From contig CANQBP010000003.1 in the NCBI GenBank assembly GCA_947589415.1, forward strand, positions 62,001 to 126,000: 64,000 nt of DNA, given 5' to 3'. Below, one piece after another: positions 1-8,597 of the stretch. A program made the translations under genes and the position numbers. The notes under the pieces are model-generated. The model saw only the letters and a program-made list of their open reading frames with translations, made no database searches and was not told where the DNA came from. This DNA is from an uncultured Clostridia bacterium. GTDB lineage: Bacteria > Bacillota > Clostridia > Oscillospirales > Acutalibacteraceae. The first letter of the stretch is position 1, and the number at the start of each line of letters is the position of its first letter.

Positions 1-1273
1 TATCCTTTTCCTTGCTTCAGAGGTTGCTTACATATTTTTTATGTTCGGCTTCGGTGTGAGATATATTTCGGAAATTTTTTGCAACGGAGTTGTTGTTGAC
101 GGAGTTGTTGTAAACGGTGTTATAGGTAACGAATCACCTATCTATGAAACGGATCCGCTCGGTCTTGGCAAGAAGATGATAAATAGAGATACTGTTGATG
201 ATTCTAACCAGATTCTCCTTTTCTTCGTTCTTACCGTTCTTGTAACTATTGCTTTCATTGCTATTTATGTTACAAATACCAAGAGTGCATATGCCGTTCA
301 GCAGGTGGCACAAAGCGGTAAGGCTCCTATGGGAACAATTCAGGAATTGAAAATGTTCCTCGACGAGCGTTTCCATGTTACACTTATGGCAATTCCGGTT
401 ATTCTTCTCCTTATATTCACGGTTCTTCCTATTATATTCACAATCTTCGTTGCATTTACTAACTATGATAAGAACCATCAGCCTCCCGGAAATCTCTACT
501 GGTGGGTTGGTTTCAGCAACTTTGCTGACGTTTTCTATACGAACAAGATGAAATCCGAAACATTCGGAAAGATTCTTTTGTGGACGATTATTTGGGCATT
601 CTTTGCAACATTCACAAACTATATCCTCGGTATAGTACTTGCTCTTATGATCAATAAGAAAGGCATAAAGTTCAAGGCATTCTGGAGGACAATGTTCGTT
701 ATAACTGCCGCTGTTCCGCAGTTCGTAACTCTCCTCGTAATGAGAATACTCCTTGATGATAAGGGTGCTATCAACAATATGTTGGGTACCAATATACCGT
801 TCCTTACGGATATGAGCGGTGTGTGGCCGAAAATTACAGTTATATTAGTAAATATGTGGGTCGGTATCCCGTACACAATGCTTATTTCTTCCGGTCTTCT
901 TATGAATATTCCCGAAGATCTTTACGAAAGTGCACGTATCGACGGTGCAAATGCTTTCCAGCAGTTTACTAAGATAACTTTCCCGTACATTTTCTTTGTA
1001 ACGACTCCGTATCTTATCACCAGCTTCGTAGGAAACATCAATAACTTCAATGTTATCTACTTCCTTACGGCAGGCGGTCCGAACTCGGACAGCTATTACC
1101 AGGCAGGACAGACAGACTTGCTTGTAACATGGCTGTATAAGTTGACAGTAAACAGTTCGGACTTCAACCTTGCGGCAGTTATAGGTTTGCTCGTATTCGT
1201 TATATGCGCAGCAGGATCACTTATCACCTTTAATATGTCCAAGGCATCAAAGAATGAGGAGGAATTCTCATGA
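1..1273 (+). CDS. malF: Maltose/malto-oligosaccharide ABC transporter permease, MalF type (5' partial)
   Basis: Inner-membrane permease that, with the MalG-type partner encoded next, would pass malto-oligosaccharides from a binding protein to an ATPase. The reading frame is open to the left edge, and residues before the first Met continue a membrane helix, so the gene starts outside the window. Hydrophobic segments lie near the N-terminus, followed by the six-helix permease core. The EAA loop reads LYESARIDGA and sits where the ATPase docks. The extra N-terminal helices ahead of the core fit MalF rather than a generic sugar permease. The stop codon overlaps the next start in ATGA, so the two genes are co-translated. 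Substrate is inferred from the downstream amylase; the binding-protein and ATPase genes are not in view. Confidence 0.88.
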   Translation, partial: ILFLASEVAYIFFMFGFGVRYISEIFCNGVVVDGVVVNGVIGNESPIYETDPLGLGKKMINRDTVDDSNQILLFFVLTVLVTIAFIAIYVTNTKSAYAVQQVAQSGKAPMGTIQELKMFLDERFHVTLMAIPVILLLIFTVLPIIFTIFVAFTNYDKNHQPPGNLYWWVGFSNFADVFYTNKMKSETFGKILLWTIIWAFFATFTNYILGIVLALMINKKGIKFKAFWRTMFVITAAVPQFVTLLVMRILLDDKGAINNMLGTNIPFLTDMSGVWPKITVILVNMWVGIPYTMLISSGLLMNIPEDLYESARIDGANAFQQFTKITFPYIFFVTTPYLITSFVGNINNFNVIYFLTAGGPNSDSYYQAGQTDLLVTWLYKLTVNSSDFNLAAVIGLLVFVICAAGSLITFNMSKASKNEEEFS

Positions 1274-2178
1274 CAAATACTCAAAATGCTGCAATGAAAT
1301 CAGGATATGCAGCAAAAAGAAAAGCAGCAAATATTGTAATTTATGTTATTCTTTCCGTAATGGTAGTTATTTGGCTGTTCCCGATTGTATGGCTCGTTAT
1401 GAGATCGTTCAGCGGTGATAACATGATTGCTCCGAAGGGATTTTTCCCGACAGAGTGGACGTTTGATAACTACATCAATCTTTTTGCCGAGTGGGACGCA
1501 GATGCTAACGCATGGGTTACTCCGGACGTTTTCCCGTACGGAAAATGGCTTCTGAATACATTCATTGTTGCTGTTTGCTCGGCTGTTATATCCACTCTTA
1601 TCATTCTTATGATAAGCTACGCATTCTCAAGACTTCGTTTCAAGACCCGTAAAACTTTCCTTAATCTTGGTCTTATCCTCGGTATGTTCCCCGGCTTCAT
1701 GTCAATGGCTGCTACATACAACATCATGGAGATCTTCGGTCTTAAACAGTCACTTGTAGGTCTTGTTATCGTTTATTCGGCAGGTGCAGGCTTGGGCTAT
1801 CAGGTATCCAAAGGCTTCTTTGATACTATACCCCGTTCACTTGATGAGGCTGCGAAAATTGATGGTGCGACAAGAAACCAGATATTCTGGATTATCATTC
1901 TTCCGCTTTCAAAGCCGATAATCGTTTATACGGCGCTCACAACATTCCTTTCTCCGTGGGCAGACTACATCTTTGTAAGCTACTTCATGAAGGATAATGT
2001 GGACAATTACACGGTTGCTGTCGGTCTTTACAATATGTTGGAACCAAACTATATTGCAAATTATTTTACAAGATTTTGCGCGGGTGCGGTTCTTATTGCA
2101 GTACCGATTACGATACTGTTTGTAATTATGCAAAGGTTCTACGTTGCCGGCGTTACAGGCGGCGCTGTTAAGGGCTGA
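1270..2178 (+). CDS. malG: Maltose/malto-oligosaccharide ABC transporter permease, MalG type
   Basis: Second integral-membrane subunit of the sugar importer. The 302-residue length, one N-terminal helix after a basic leader, five further helices and the EAA loop LDEAAKIDGAT followed by ILPLSKP are typical of MalG. It begins inside the stop of the MalF-type gene (ATGA overlap). The operon continues, after a small hairpin, with an amylase lipoprotein, which supports malto-oligosaccharide as substrate. The subunit role is clear; the exact sugar is inferred from context. Confidence 0.9.
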   Translation: MTNTQNAAMKSGYAAKRKAANIVIYVILSVMVVIWLFPIVWLVMRSFSGDNMIAPKGFFPTEWTFDNYINLFAEWDADANAWVTPDVFPYGKWLLNTFIVAVCSAVISTLIILMISYAFSRLRFKTRKTFLNLGLILGMFPGFMSMAATYNIMEIFGLKQSLVGLVIVYSAGAGLGYQVSKGFFDTIPRSLDEAAKIDGATRNQIFWIIILPLSKPIIVYTALTTFLSPWADYIFVSYFMKDNVDNYTVAVGLYNMLEPNYIANYFTRFCAGAVLIAVPITILFVIMQRFYVAGVTGGAVKG

Positions 2179-2193
2179 TTATTTGAAAAATTG

Positions 2194-2219
2194 AGCAGGG
2201 ATGCTTTTGCCTCCCTGCT
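2194..2219 (+). terminator. Intergenic hairpin between malG and the amylase gene
   Basis: AGCAGGGA pairs perfectly with TCCCTGCT across a 10-nt loop. No good T-run follows, so it is more likely a leaky terminator or an mRNA-stabilising hairpin that lowers amylase expression relative to the permeases. Confidence 0.5.
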
Positions 2220-2243
2220 TCATTTGTATAAAGGAGAAAAATT

Positions 2244-3998
2244 ATGATAAAAAAGAAAATTCTTTCACTTTTGCTCGCAGGAGGTATGATGTCATCGGTT
2301 GTGCTTTGCGGCTGTTCGGGCAATAACAATAATACGCAGTCGGATACATCATCGGCTGCAGGCGGTTCCGCAACAACTGCCGGCACTACTCCTCTTCCGG
2401 AGGACGGCGGTTTTAAAACCGTATCATATGAGGCATCAAAGGATAAATATAGAACTTTTTATGAAATTTTTCCGTATGCCTACTATGATTCCGATGATGA
2501 CGGTATAGGCGACCTCAATGGCATTACTTCAAAACTCGATTACCTCAACGATGGCGATACCTCTACTACCGATGACCTCGGTGTTGAGGGAATTTGGCTT
2601 ATGCCGATTATGCCGTCACCGTCGTACCATAAGTATAATGTTTCCGATTACAAGAATATTGACCCGGCATACGGAAACCTCGATGATTTCAAAAAACTGG
2701 TTGAAGAATCACATAAGAGGAACATAAACGTTATTATTGATTTGGTTATTAACCACTCATCAAGACAGCATGAATGGTATCAAAACGCTATTAAGGAATT
2801 AGAACAGGGTAAAACCGACGGTTACGCCCAGTATTATCATTTTAAGGAAAATAACCAGGAGGCCGGTTGGCAGAAAGCAGGTGTGGGGGATTGGTATTAT
2901 GAGTGTCAGTTTGATGCCGATATGCCGGATCTCAACCTTACAAACGATAACCTTAGAAAGGAAATTGAGGATATTGTAAAATTCTGGCTTGATATGGGTG
3001 TTGACGGTTTCAGACTCGATGCCGTGTTGTGGTATGAAAGTACGGGAAATGATGATTCCGTGGCGGATCTGAAGTGGCTGTACGATTACGCAAAGACTGT
3101 TAAAGATGATGTTTACATGGTAGGCGAATGTTGGGACGGTGCCGGAACTATCTCTAATTTCTATAAATCCGGTGCAGACAGCTTTTTTGATTTCGCAGCG
3201 CAGGGACCGAGCGGAAGAGTATGCGATGCCGTTCGCTCCGAGGACGCACAAGGATATGTTAAATCTCTTGTCACATATGAGGACATGATAAAAAAGAATA
3301 ATAAAAACGCTATCAATGCACCGTTTATATCCAACCATGATACAAGCAGAAGTGCGAGCTTCCTTATGACGATGACATCTCAAAAAATGGCGGCGGCTAT
3401 GTATATGCTTTCTCCGGGTAATGCTTTTATTTATTACGGTGAGGAGATTGGTATGACCGGAGGTTCGGAAAATGACCCCGATAAGCGTACCGGTATGTAT
3501 TGGTCGGCAACGGATAAAAAAGGTTATGTGGAAAAAATTCCGGGCGCAAATAATAAAAACGTTCCCGATAAGGCTGTCGATGAGCAGCAAAAGGACGATG
3601 ATTCACTTTTGAGTTTCTACAAACGTGTTATTGCACTCAAAAACCAAAATCCCGAAATTGCAAGAGGCAGTCTGACCGCTGTAAATTCCGACAATAAAGC
3701 GATCGCCGGATATGTTTGCGATAATAACGGCTCGAAAGTTCTCGTTATATTTAATGCGGGTGAAAAAGCCGGTACGATAAATATTTCCGAGGACACCTTT
3801 AAGGTCAATGAAGTTCGCGGTTATGTTATTGCCGACACGGAGGAGGAAGGCCCCGGCAGCGGAGCTGCAAATATAGATGCTCTTCTTGGGGGCGGAAGCT
3901 CTAAAGAGAAGTCTGAGGAGGAAAAGGAAAGCGGAGAGTTTTTAGTAAACGGACAGGAAATAACTCTTCCGGCATATAGTGCAATCGTTCTCAAATAA
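2244..3998 (+). CDS. Lipoprotein alpha-amylase, glycoside hydrolase family 13
   Basis: Extracytoplasmic amylase, probably tethered to the membrane beside the maltodextrin importer. Residues 1-24 form a lipoprotein signal ending in the lipobox LCGC. A short Ser/Thr/Gly/Asn-rich spacer precedes the GH13 barrel (from about residue 65). Conserved regions are visible: DLVINHSS (region I), DGFRLDA with nucleophile Asp259, GECWDG with acid/base Glu295, and SNHD with Asp366. The calcium-type loop DSDDDGIGDLNG is present. The C-terminal beta domain carries an acidic, Ser/Glu-rich insertion near residues 535-570 before the last strand. The start is set by AAAGGAG 8 nt upstream. Together with the permeases it would trim maltodextrins at the cell surface; the exact specificity (amylase, neopullulanase or oligo-glucosidase) cannot be read from sequence. 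Confidence 0.9.
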   Translation: MIKKKILSLLLAGGMMSSVVLCGCSGNNNNTQSDTSSAAGGSATTAGTTPLPEDGGFKTVSYEASKDKYRTFYEIFPYAYYDSDDDGIGDLNGITSKLDYLNDGDTSTTDDLGVEGIWLMPIMPSPSYHKYNVSDYKNIDPAYGNLDDFKKLVEESHKRNINVIIDLVINHSSRQHEWYQNAIKELEQGKTDGYAQYYHFKENNQEAGWQKAGVGDWYYECQFDADMPDLNLTNDNLRKEIEDIVKFWLDMGVDGFRLDAVLWYESTGNDDSVADLKWLYDYAKTVKDDVYMVGECWDGAGTISNFYKSGADSFFDFAAQGPSGRVCDAVRSEDAQGYVKSLVTYEDMIKKNNKNAINAPFISNHDTSRSASFLMTMTSQKMAAAMYMLSPGNAFIYYGEEIGMTGGSENDPDKRTGMYWSATDKKGYVEKIPGANNKNVPDKAVDEQQKDDDSLLSFYKRVIALKNQNPEIARGSLTAVNSDNKAIAGYVCDNNGSKVLVIFNAGEKAGTINISEDTFKVNEVRGYVIADTEEEGPGSGAANIDALLGGGSSKEKSEEEKESGEFLVNGQEITLPAYSAIVLK

Positions 3999-4045
3999 CA
4001 ATAATTAAATATTATCGTATTTTCCTCGGTGTTTTTTAAAAATTC

Positions 4046-4086
4046 AGGGTTATCGGATAAGCTGTTGGTGCGTATCCGATAACCCT
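4046..4086 (+). terminator. Terminator after the amylase gene
   Basis: A perfect 14-bp stem, AGGGTTATCGGATA with its complement, encloses a 13-nt loop 48 nt after the amylase stop. The T-run is weak (TGTATTATTA), but the stem is strong. Confidence 0.7.
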
Positions 4087-4647
4087 TGTATTATTATGGA
4101 AATGTGTGCCCCGACCGTAATACCCGATACCAAAACGAAACTGTTATATTAAACTTAGTTTTTTGTAAGTTCGGGTATATTTACTTGCTCGTCATTCAAA
4201 AACCCATTGCAAAATTTTTTAGCTTTTGCAGTAAAAAAATATTATCCTGTTTTGTCATTTTCATAACAGACCGCACGAATCTTTCTTGCCGACAGAGTTT
4301 TTCTTGACTTTTAACTCATGAAAATAATTAGAGAAAATTTAAGTGTGCTGTTTTTCTGTGAAATGTACTCCGCAAAGCGGCACGGCGCAAAATTTGAATA
4401 ATAACAAAGGGGTCGCTGTAACGACGATCCCTTTTGTTGTGAAGTACATTATGATATTTGAGAATTTTTGTGGAAACGATATGGATTTTGCTGTGCTAAA
4501 ACGTCGGCTTAGGGTTAGCAGCAGCGGTATGCAATCATCTTACTTTTGATCACAAAAACTATATTGTCGGCTGTTCGGTAACAGCGACTCAATATGTATG
4601 GTGAAACATAACGGTCGGGTGGGGTGTCTGCCGACGTATCCGTTAAT
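4087..4647. other. Intergenic region without a convincing gene
   Basis: About 560 nt. Short open frames exist but lack ribosome sites and a credible composition. One hairpin stands out at 4404-4437 (ACAAAGGG paired with CCCTTTTGT, one bulged base, GTCG/CGAC extension). It looks like the end of a small transcript, but I see no recognisable RNA family. Confidence 0.4.
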
Positions 4648-5175
4648 TTATTCACCGTCATGCAATACCTTATTTATCAATTCGGTATGGGAAATAATGC
4701 GTATCCATTTTTGCTTTACGCGGTTATACGGATTTTCTACTATCCAAATACTTGCCGCCTCCCACAAGGAGAAAGCACCGATTGTAGATATTATCTCGCT
4801 TGTAAGAAGAGAAATATGTGAACCTGCCACCAGACCTAATATAATGAAAAAAACACCTATTCCGAACATCCAAAGCTGTTTTTTCATATTTGTACGCTTT
4901 TGTCTTTTCAATATAAAACTCTGTTCGTTAAGATATTTGTCAAATGTTTTTTTTAAATTGTCCATATCTATGGGTTTATCCGATATGACGATTATTACAA
5001 GCCTGCCTTTTTCATTTTTTTCTTTATAGCGGGTAAAAATGTAGTCAATAACATCATCGTTGAGGGTCAGTCGTTTGGGGTCGAGTGAGCAGTAAAGCTC
5101 CGACTCGTCACTTATTTTGATCTCAATTTCAAATTTATTTTCTGTTTCACGGTTTTCCGCTGATTTTTTACTCAT
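4648..5175 (-). CDS. Membrane protein of unknown function (175 aa)
   Basis: I do not recognise the family. Residues 1-95 are charged and soluble, with a predicted alpha/beta feel (strand RLVIIVISD followed by a helix). Two hydrophobic segments follow, about residues 98-117 and 121-143, and then a basic cytoplasmic tail. The start is supported by AGGAGGAAAG 7 nt before ATG. It is alone on the minus strand between the amylase terminator and a leaderless region, so context gives no role. A two-helix membrane protein with a cytosolic N-terminal domain is all that can be supported. Confidence 0.6.
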   Translation of the reverse strand: MSKKSAENRETENKFEIEIKISDESELYCSLDPKRLTLNDDVIDYIFTRYKEKNEKGRLVIIVISDKPIDMDNLKKTFDKYLNEQSFILKRQKRTNMKKQLWMFGIGVFFIILGLVAGSHISLLTSEIISTIGAFSLWEAASIWIVENPYNRVKQKWIRIISHTELINKVLHDGE

Positions 5176-5594
5176 GTATTACTTTCCTCCTGTTTGCCGA
5201 CCGTATTTTTTATCAATTTTTTGTCGAGTTCTGTGAACGCAGCCTTATATATCGGTCACTTCCGTCCGCCTTTGTGTTTCCTATACTATTTTACAATAGT
5301 CTCAAATAAATATCAATATCTGTGCATACTTATATTTTTGCCGCTCGGCTTAATGAAAAATTACTTACGGGATAAATACGGCAACTCTGTTTTTACACTC
5401 GTTGGAAAGTCCATGCCATTTCCTCGTTTTTTAGAGCGTTGGCTAATCCTCGTTTATTGATATGCCGATATTCGACTTTACAAAATAAATCTCATTGCAG
5501 TTGCTGTAACACCAGTTGCAAGTGTGCCGTCGGAATTTTTGGCAGTAGGTATTCGGTATTGAGAAACTTGTGATTTGTGACATCATATATCATC
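5176..5594. other. Intergenic region, nothing identified
   Basis: AT-rich spacer between the divergent membrane-protein gene and the strong promoter at 5595. Open frames here have no ribosome site and no recognisable motif. Confidence 0.4.
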
Positions 5595-5623
5595 TTGACA
5601 CAAATTACGGTCAATGCTATAAT
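5595..5623 (+). promoter_or_regulatory. Consensus vegetative promoter
   Basis: Perfect TTGACA (5595-5600) and TATAAT (5618-5623) separated by exactly 17 nt. Transcription would start near 5629-5631, about 185 nt upstream of the cyclophilin start codon, so it produces a long leader or a separate small RNA. Confidence 0.85.
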
Positions 5624-5629
5624 AAATCA

Positions 5630-5787
5630 GGTAGTCGCAGCGACGTGCGTATTTTTTCGTAAACAAACGGGTCGGTTAAGACCCCGAACGGAAAAATTCC
5701 CGCCCTCAATATACGAGTTTTACTCGGGGAGATTGTGTGTGTTTCCCCGAAAAGCAGCGGGAAGTGTATCACGGAGCTTGTTATACC
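5630..5787 (+). ncRNA. Candidate structured RNA or long structured leader (6S-like size)
   Basis: The region between the consensus promoter and the cyclophilin gene can fold into a closed structure. The ends pair through GGTA (5630-5633) with TACC (5784-5787) and CGTG (5644-5647) with CACG (5770-5773), symmetric about an internal loop. TTCCCGC (5697-5703) pairs with GCGGGAA (5757-5763). Inside it TCGGGGA (5724-5730) pairs with TCCCCGA (5744-5750), and GGGTC (5669-5673) pairs with GACCC (5680-5684). Length and rod shape recall 6S RNA, but I cannot assign a family and no terminator follows. It may instead be a regulatory leader of the downstream gene. Confidence 0.45.
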
Positions 5788-5813
5788 GCAAAATAAAGAG
5801 GGGATTTGAAATA

Positions 5814-6590
5814 ATGGCTAAAAACAGAAAGAAAAAAGGTCCGGCACCAAGAAAGAAAACGCCGATATCGACCGATAAAATGCCTAAAAAACAGCAGACA
5901 ACGGTCGATGAAAAGGAAACGGGTAAGAAACTTAAAACGGGAATAATTACCGCAATCGTTATTGTAGTGATTATAGCTGTCCTTTTAATATTTGCGCTCG
6001 TGTTGTCAAATAAGGGCGTTTCACAATCAACGGAAAATAGTAATACACAAAGTTCTCTTGCATCAGGTGAAACCGTGATAGACGAAACCAAGACTTATTA
6101 TGCGGACATTGATATAAAGGATTACGGTAAAATAACCGTGGAGCTTGACTATGAGTCTGCTCCGAAAACCGTTGAAAATTTTGTAAAGCTCGCAAATTCA
6201 AAATTTTATGACGGTCTTACGTTCCATAGAATTATAGAAGGCTTTATGATGCAGGGCGGACAGGCAAAGGAAGGTATGGAGGAACCCGAAACGATTGTCG
6301 GCGAGTTTTCGGCAAACGGTTTCAATAATACCATTTCACACACAAGGGGTACTATATCTATGGCAAGAACCGGTGCGGATATGAACAGCGCATCATCGCA
6401 GTTCTTTATCGTACACGAGGACAGTCTGTTCCTTGACGGACAGTATGCCGCTTTCGGTCATGTCACGGAGGGTATTGATGTTGTCGATAAGGTTTGTACG
6501 GACGCTAAGCCTACCGATGATAACGGTACTATACCGGAGGACGAACAGCCGATTATAAATTCAATAACCGTGCGCACGGTGGATAAATAA
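5814..6590 (+). CDS. Cyclophilin-type peptidyl-prolyl cis-trans isomerase, membrane-anchored
   Basis: Extracytoplasmic proline isomerase of the cyclophilin family. The N-terminus is very basic (residues 1-45), followed by one hydrophobic helix (about 46-68), a Ser/Thr/Asn linker and the cyclophilin domain (about 85-255). Family signatures present are ENFVKLANSKFYDGLTFHR, then GGQ, and further on MARTGADMNSASSQFFI with the catalytic-site residues of the family. A longer frame begins at 5577, but AGAGGGG upstream of the ATG at 5814 and the composition change there fix the start. It follows a strong promoter and a structured leader and ends at a GC-rich hairpin, so it is probably monocistronic. 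The extracellular location is inferred from the helix. Confidence 0.9.
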   Translation: MAKNRKKKGPAPRKKTPISTDKMPKKQQTTVDEKETGKKLKTGIITAIVIVVIIAVLLIFALVLSNKGVSQSTENSNTQSSLASGETVIDETKTYYADIDIKDYGKITVELDYESAPKTVENFVKLANSKFYDGLTFHRIIEGFMMQGGQAKEGMEEPETIVGEFSANGFNNTISHTRGTISMARTGADMNSASSQFFIVHEDSLFLDGQYAAFGHVTEGIDVVDKVCTDAKPTDDNGTIPEDEQPIINSITVRTVDK

Positions 6591-6636
6591 CCGATAGTAT
6601 ATGCTTGTTTTTGCCGAAGGTGTTATAGAAATTATA

Positions 6637-6661
6637 AGGGGTGTCTTTGAGGGGCGCCCCT
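6637..6661 (+). terminator. Terminator after the cyclophilin gene
   Basis: AGGGGTGTC and GGCGCCCCT form a stem with G-T wobbles around a short loop, 47 nt after the stop. The following TATTTCGTT is only moderately T-rich. Confidence 0.6.
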
Positions 6662-6809
6662 ATTTCGTTGACTGCGGTTTCGGAACTGATTTGGTCTGTT
6701 AATTCCCACTCAAGAGAAGTCCCCGGCTTTTAGCAAGGTGCGGCAGAGGAAGTATGTCAATTGAAATAGTAAATTTTTGATTTTTTGCGGGGATATATAG
6801 AAAAATCAT

Positions 6810-6838
6810 TTGATTTTTTGTGCAATATGTGGTATAAT
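6810..6838 (+). promoter_or_regulatory. Promoter for the 205-aa membrane protein
   Basis: TTGATT (6810-6815), 17 nt, TATAAT (6833-6838); the start codon is 47 nt downstream of the -10 box. Confidence 0.75.
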
Positions 6839-6885
6839 AGCCGTACGCTCTTAAATTGGGCAAATAAAATATCGGGGGTATATCT

Positions 6886-7503
6886 ATGGATAAATTGATA
6901 GATGTTACAAGAATGGATAATTATTACGAACAAATAGTTAAAAAGAAATTTACCGCAAAACAGCTTGTAAGTCTGGTGGGATCAATATGCGGTATTGTTC
7001 TCGTGATCGCATTGTGTGTTATGTTTTCGAGTAAATATTCCTTTTTAATACCTGTTTCTTTGTTACTTTTATGTTTGGGTATATGGCTTGCCGTTTATCT
7101 TGTAAGAAATTCGGGTATAGAATACGAATATACCTTTGTGACGGGAGAAATGCGTATAGAACGTATAAAGGGCAAGGCAAAACGCCGCAATATAACGGTA
7201 TTCGACATAAAAGGAATTGACGATATCGGAAAATACTACGACCGTGAAACAGGCAGGCGCAACGTTGAACCGTCAAAATACAATCTTGTGCTTCATGCCG
7301 AGGAAAACAATACAAGTGATGCCACTTATTATGTTTTGATACATGATAAGATAAGACATAAACCCGCACTTCTGATTTTTACACCGAACAAAATGACTCT
7401 TGAAAAGTTAAGACCGTATCTCTCGATCGAGCTTAAAAAGAAATTTATCACGCTTATGAAAAGTGAGGACGAGTACGCAAAAAGTGCGGCGGTCAATGCA
7501 TAA
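6886..7503 (+). CDS. Conserved-looking membrane protein of unknown function (205 aa)
   Basis: Two adjacent hydrophobic helices (about residues 27-47 and 51-70) are framed by charged regions. The C-terminal two-thirds is soluble and strand-rich, starting YEYTFVTGEMRIERIKGKAK, which resembles the start of a PH-like or bPH2-type membrane-associated fold; that fold reading is only a guess. It may belong to an uncharacterised Firmicutes family (DUF6106 comes to mind, unverified). It has its own promoter and a strong terminator, so it is a single-gene unit. Ribosome site CGGGGGTAT lies just before the ATG. Confidence 0.7.
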   Translation: MDKLIDVTRMDNYYEQIVKKKFTAKQLVSLVGSICGIVLVIALCVMFSSKYSFLIPVSLLLLCLGIWLAVYLVRNSGIEYEYTFVTGEMRIERIKGKAKRRNITVFDIKGIDDIGKYYDRETGRRNVEPSKYNLVLHAEENNTSDATYYVLIHDKIRHKPALLIFTPNKMTLEKLRPYLSIELKKKFITLMKSEDEYAKSAAVNA

Positions 7504-7508
7504 ATAAG

Positions 7509-7546
7509 GCTGTAAGATGTATTGTTGCATCTTACAGCTCTTTTTT
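7509..7546 (+). terminator. Strong intrinsic terminator between convergent genes
   Basis: An 11-bp perfect stem, GCTGTAAGATG with its complement, an 8-nt loop, then TCTTTTTT. The T-run overlaps the last codons of the convergent aroB gene. Confidence 0.9.
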
Positions 7547-8597
7547 ACTGTTGTTTGAAAAATTCTTTTATATCACTGTTTTCTATTCTGTGTATAAAAC
7601 ATTCACCTATATCTTTAAGGAAAATAAAGGATATTCCTTTTCCGCTGCTTTTTTTATCACCTCTTGTTGCTTTGAGTATATCACTGACGGAAAATTCCGT
7701 GGCTGTTGTCATATTATACTTTTTAAGGAGGTTATATATTCTTTTTGAGGTTCCTGCCTCCGTTATGCCCTTTTTTTCCGTTATGTCCGTTATCAGATAA
7801 GCCCCAAGACCCACGGCCTCTCCGTGAGTTATGCCGCTGTAATCAAAGAGCTTTTCGAGTGCGTGACCGAAAGTATGCCCAAAATTCAAAATTGCCCTTT
7901 CGCCCTTATCAAGTGCATCGTTCTCGACAACATTACTCTTGATCGAAATACATTCGTATATAATATCATCAATAAAATCCTCTGCATTTTCATTTTCGAG
8001 CCTTTCAAAAAGGGTCTTGCTGCGTATGCAGCCGTATTTAATGACTTCGCCCATTCCGTCGTTAAAAAATTTTTTCGGAAGAGTAAAAAGCGTGTCGGGG
8101 TCAATAAGCACGGCTTTCGGCTGCTTGAATGCTCCGACAAGATTTTTGCCGAAAGGAAGATCTACGCCTGTTTTTCCCCCGACGGAGGAATCAACTTGTG
8201 CGAGCAGGCTTGTGGGTATCTGAATAAAATCTATTCCCCGAAGATAACTTGCCGCTGCAAATCCTGCCATATCCCCGACAACACCGCCGCCAAGAGCAAT
8301 TACTATGTCGCTTCTTGTTATGTCATTATCAAAAAAATGATTATACATCTGTTCTATCGTCGAAAGTCTTTTTCGTTCCTCACCCGCTTCAAATACGAAC
8401 AGCGAAGTTTCAAATCCGTTTTTTTTCAGGGCTCTCTCTACCCTTTCCGCATAAATCGGGGCTACGTTGCTGTCGCTTATTATCACGGCACGTACAGCAC
8501 CGGAAATTACCCTTGCGTATTCTCCCGCTTTTGAAAGTATTCCTCTTCCAATGTAAACGTTGTAGCTGTTTTCTGTTTTTACGTTAATAATTTTCAT
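7545..8597 (-). CDS. aroB: 3-dehydroquinate synthase
   Basis: Second step of the shikimate pathway: converts DAHP to 3-dehydroquinate using NAD and a divalent metal, in the cytosol. The 350-residue length is typical. Diagnostic segments are ALGGGVVGDMAGFAAASY, DSSVGGKTG, GKNLVGAF and the metal-binding NFGHTFGHALE. It is the downstream partner of tyrA, overlapping it by 4 nt (ATGA), so the two form one aromatic amino acid operon. Other shikimate genes are not in the window. Confidence 0.95.
   Translation of the reverse strand: MKIINVKTENSYNVYIGRGILSKAGEYARVISGAVRAVIISDSNVAPIYAERVERALKKNGFETSLFVFEAGEERKRLSTIEQMYNHFFDNDITRSDIVIALGGGVVGDMAGFAAASYLRGIDFIQIPTSLLAQVDSSVGGKTGVDLPFGKNLVGAFKQPKAVLIDPDTLFTLPKKFFNDGMGEVIKYGCIRSKTLFERLENENAEDFIDDIIYECISIKSNVVENDALDKGERAILNFGHTFGHALEKLFDYSGITHGEAVGLGAYLITDITEKKGITEAGTSKRIYNLLKKYNMTTATEFSVSDILKATRGDKKSSGKGISFIFLKDIGECFIHRIENSDIKEFFKQQ

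Noticed and set aside
4086-4307. 73-codon frame after the amylase terminator
   Set aside because: No ribosome site and a random-looking, Phe/Cys-rich composition.
5577-5813. N-terminal extension of the cyclophilin (79 extra codons)
   Set aside because: No ribosome site; the region overlaps a consensus promoter and a structured RNA, and the true start at 5814 has AGAGGGG.
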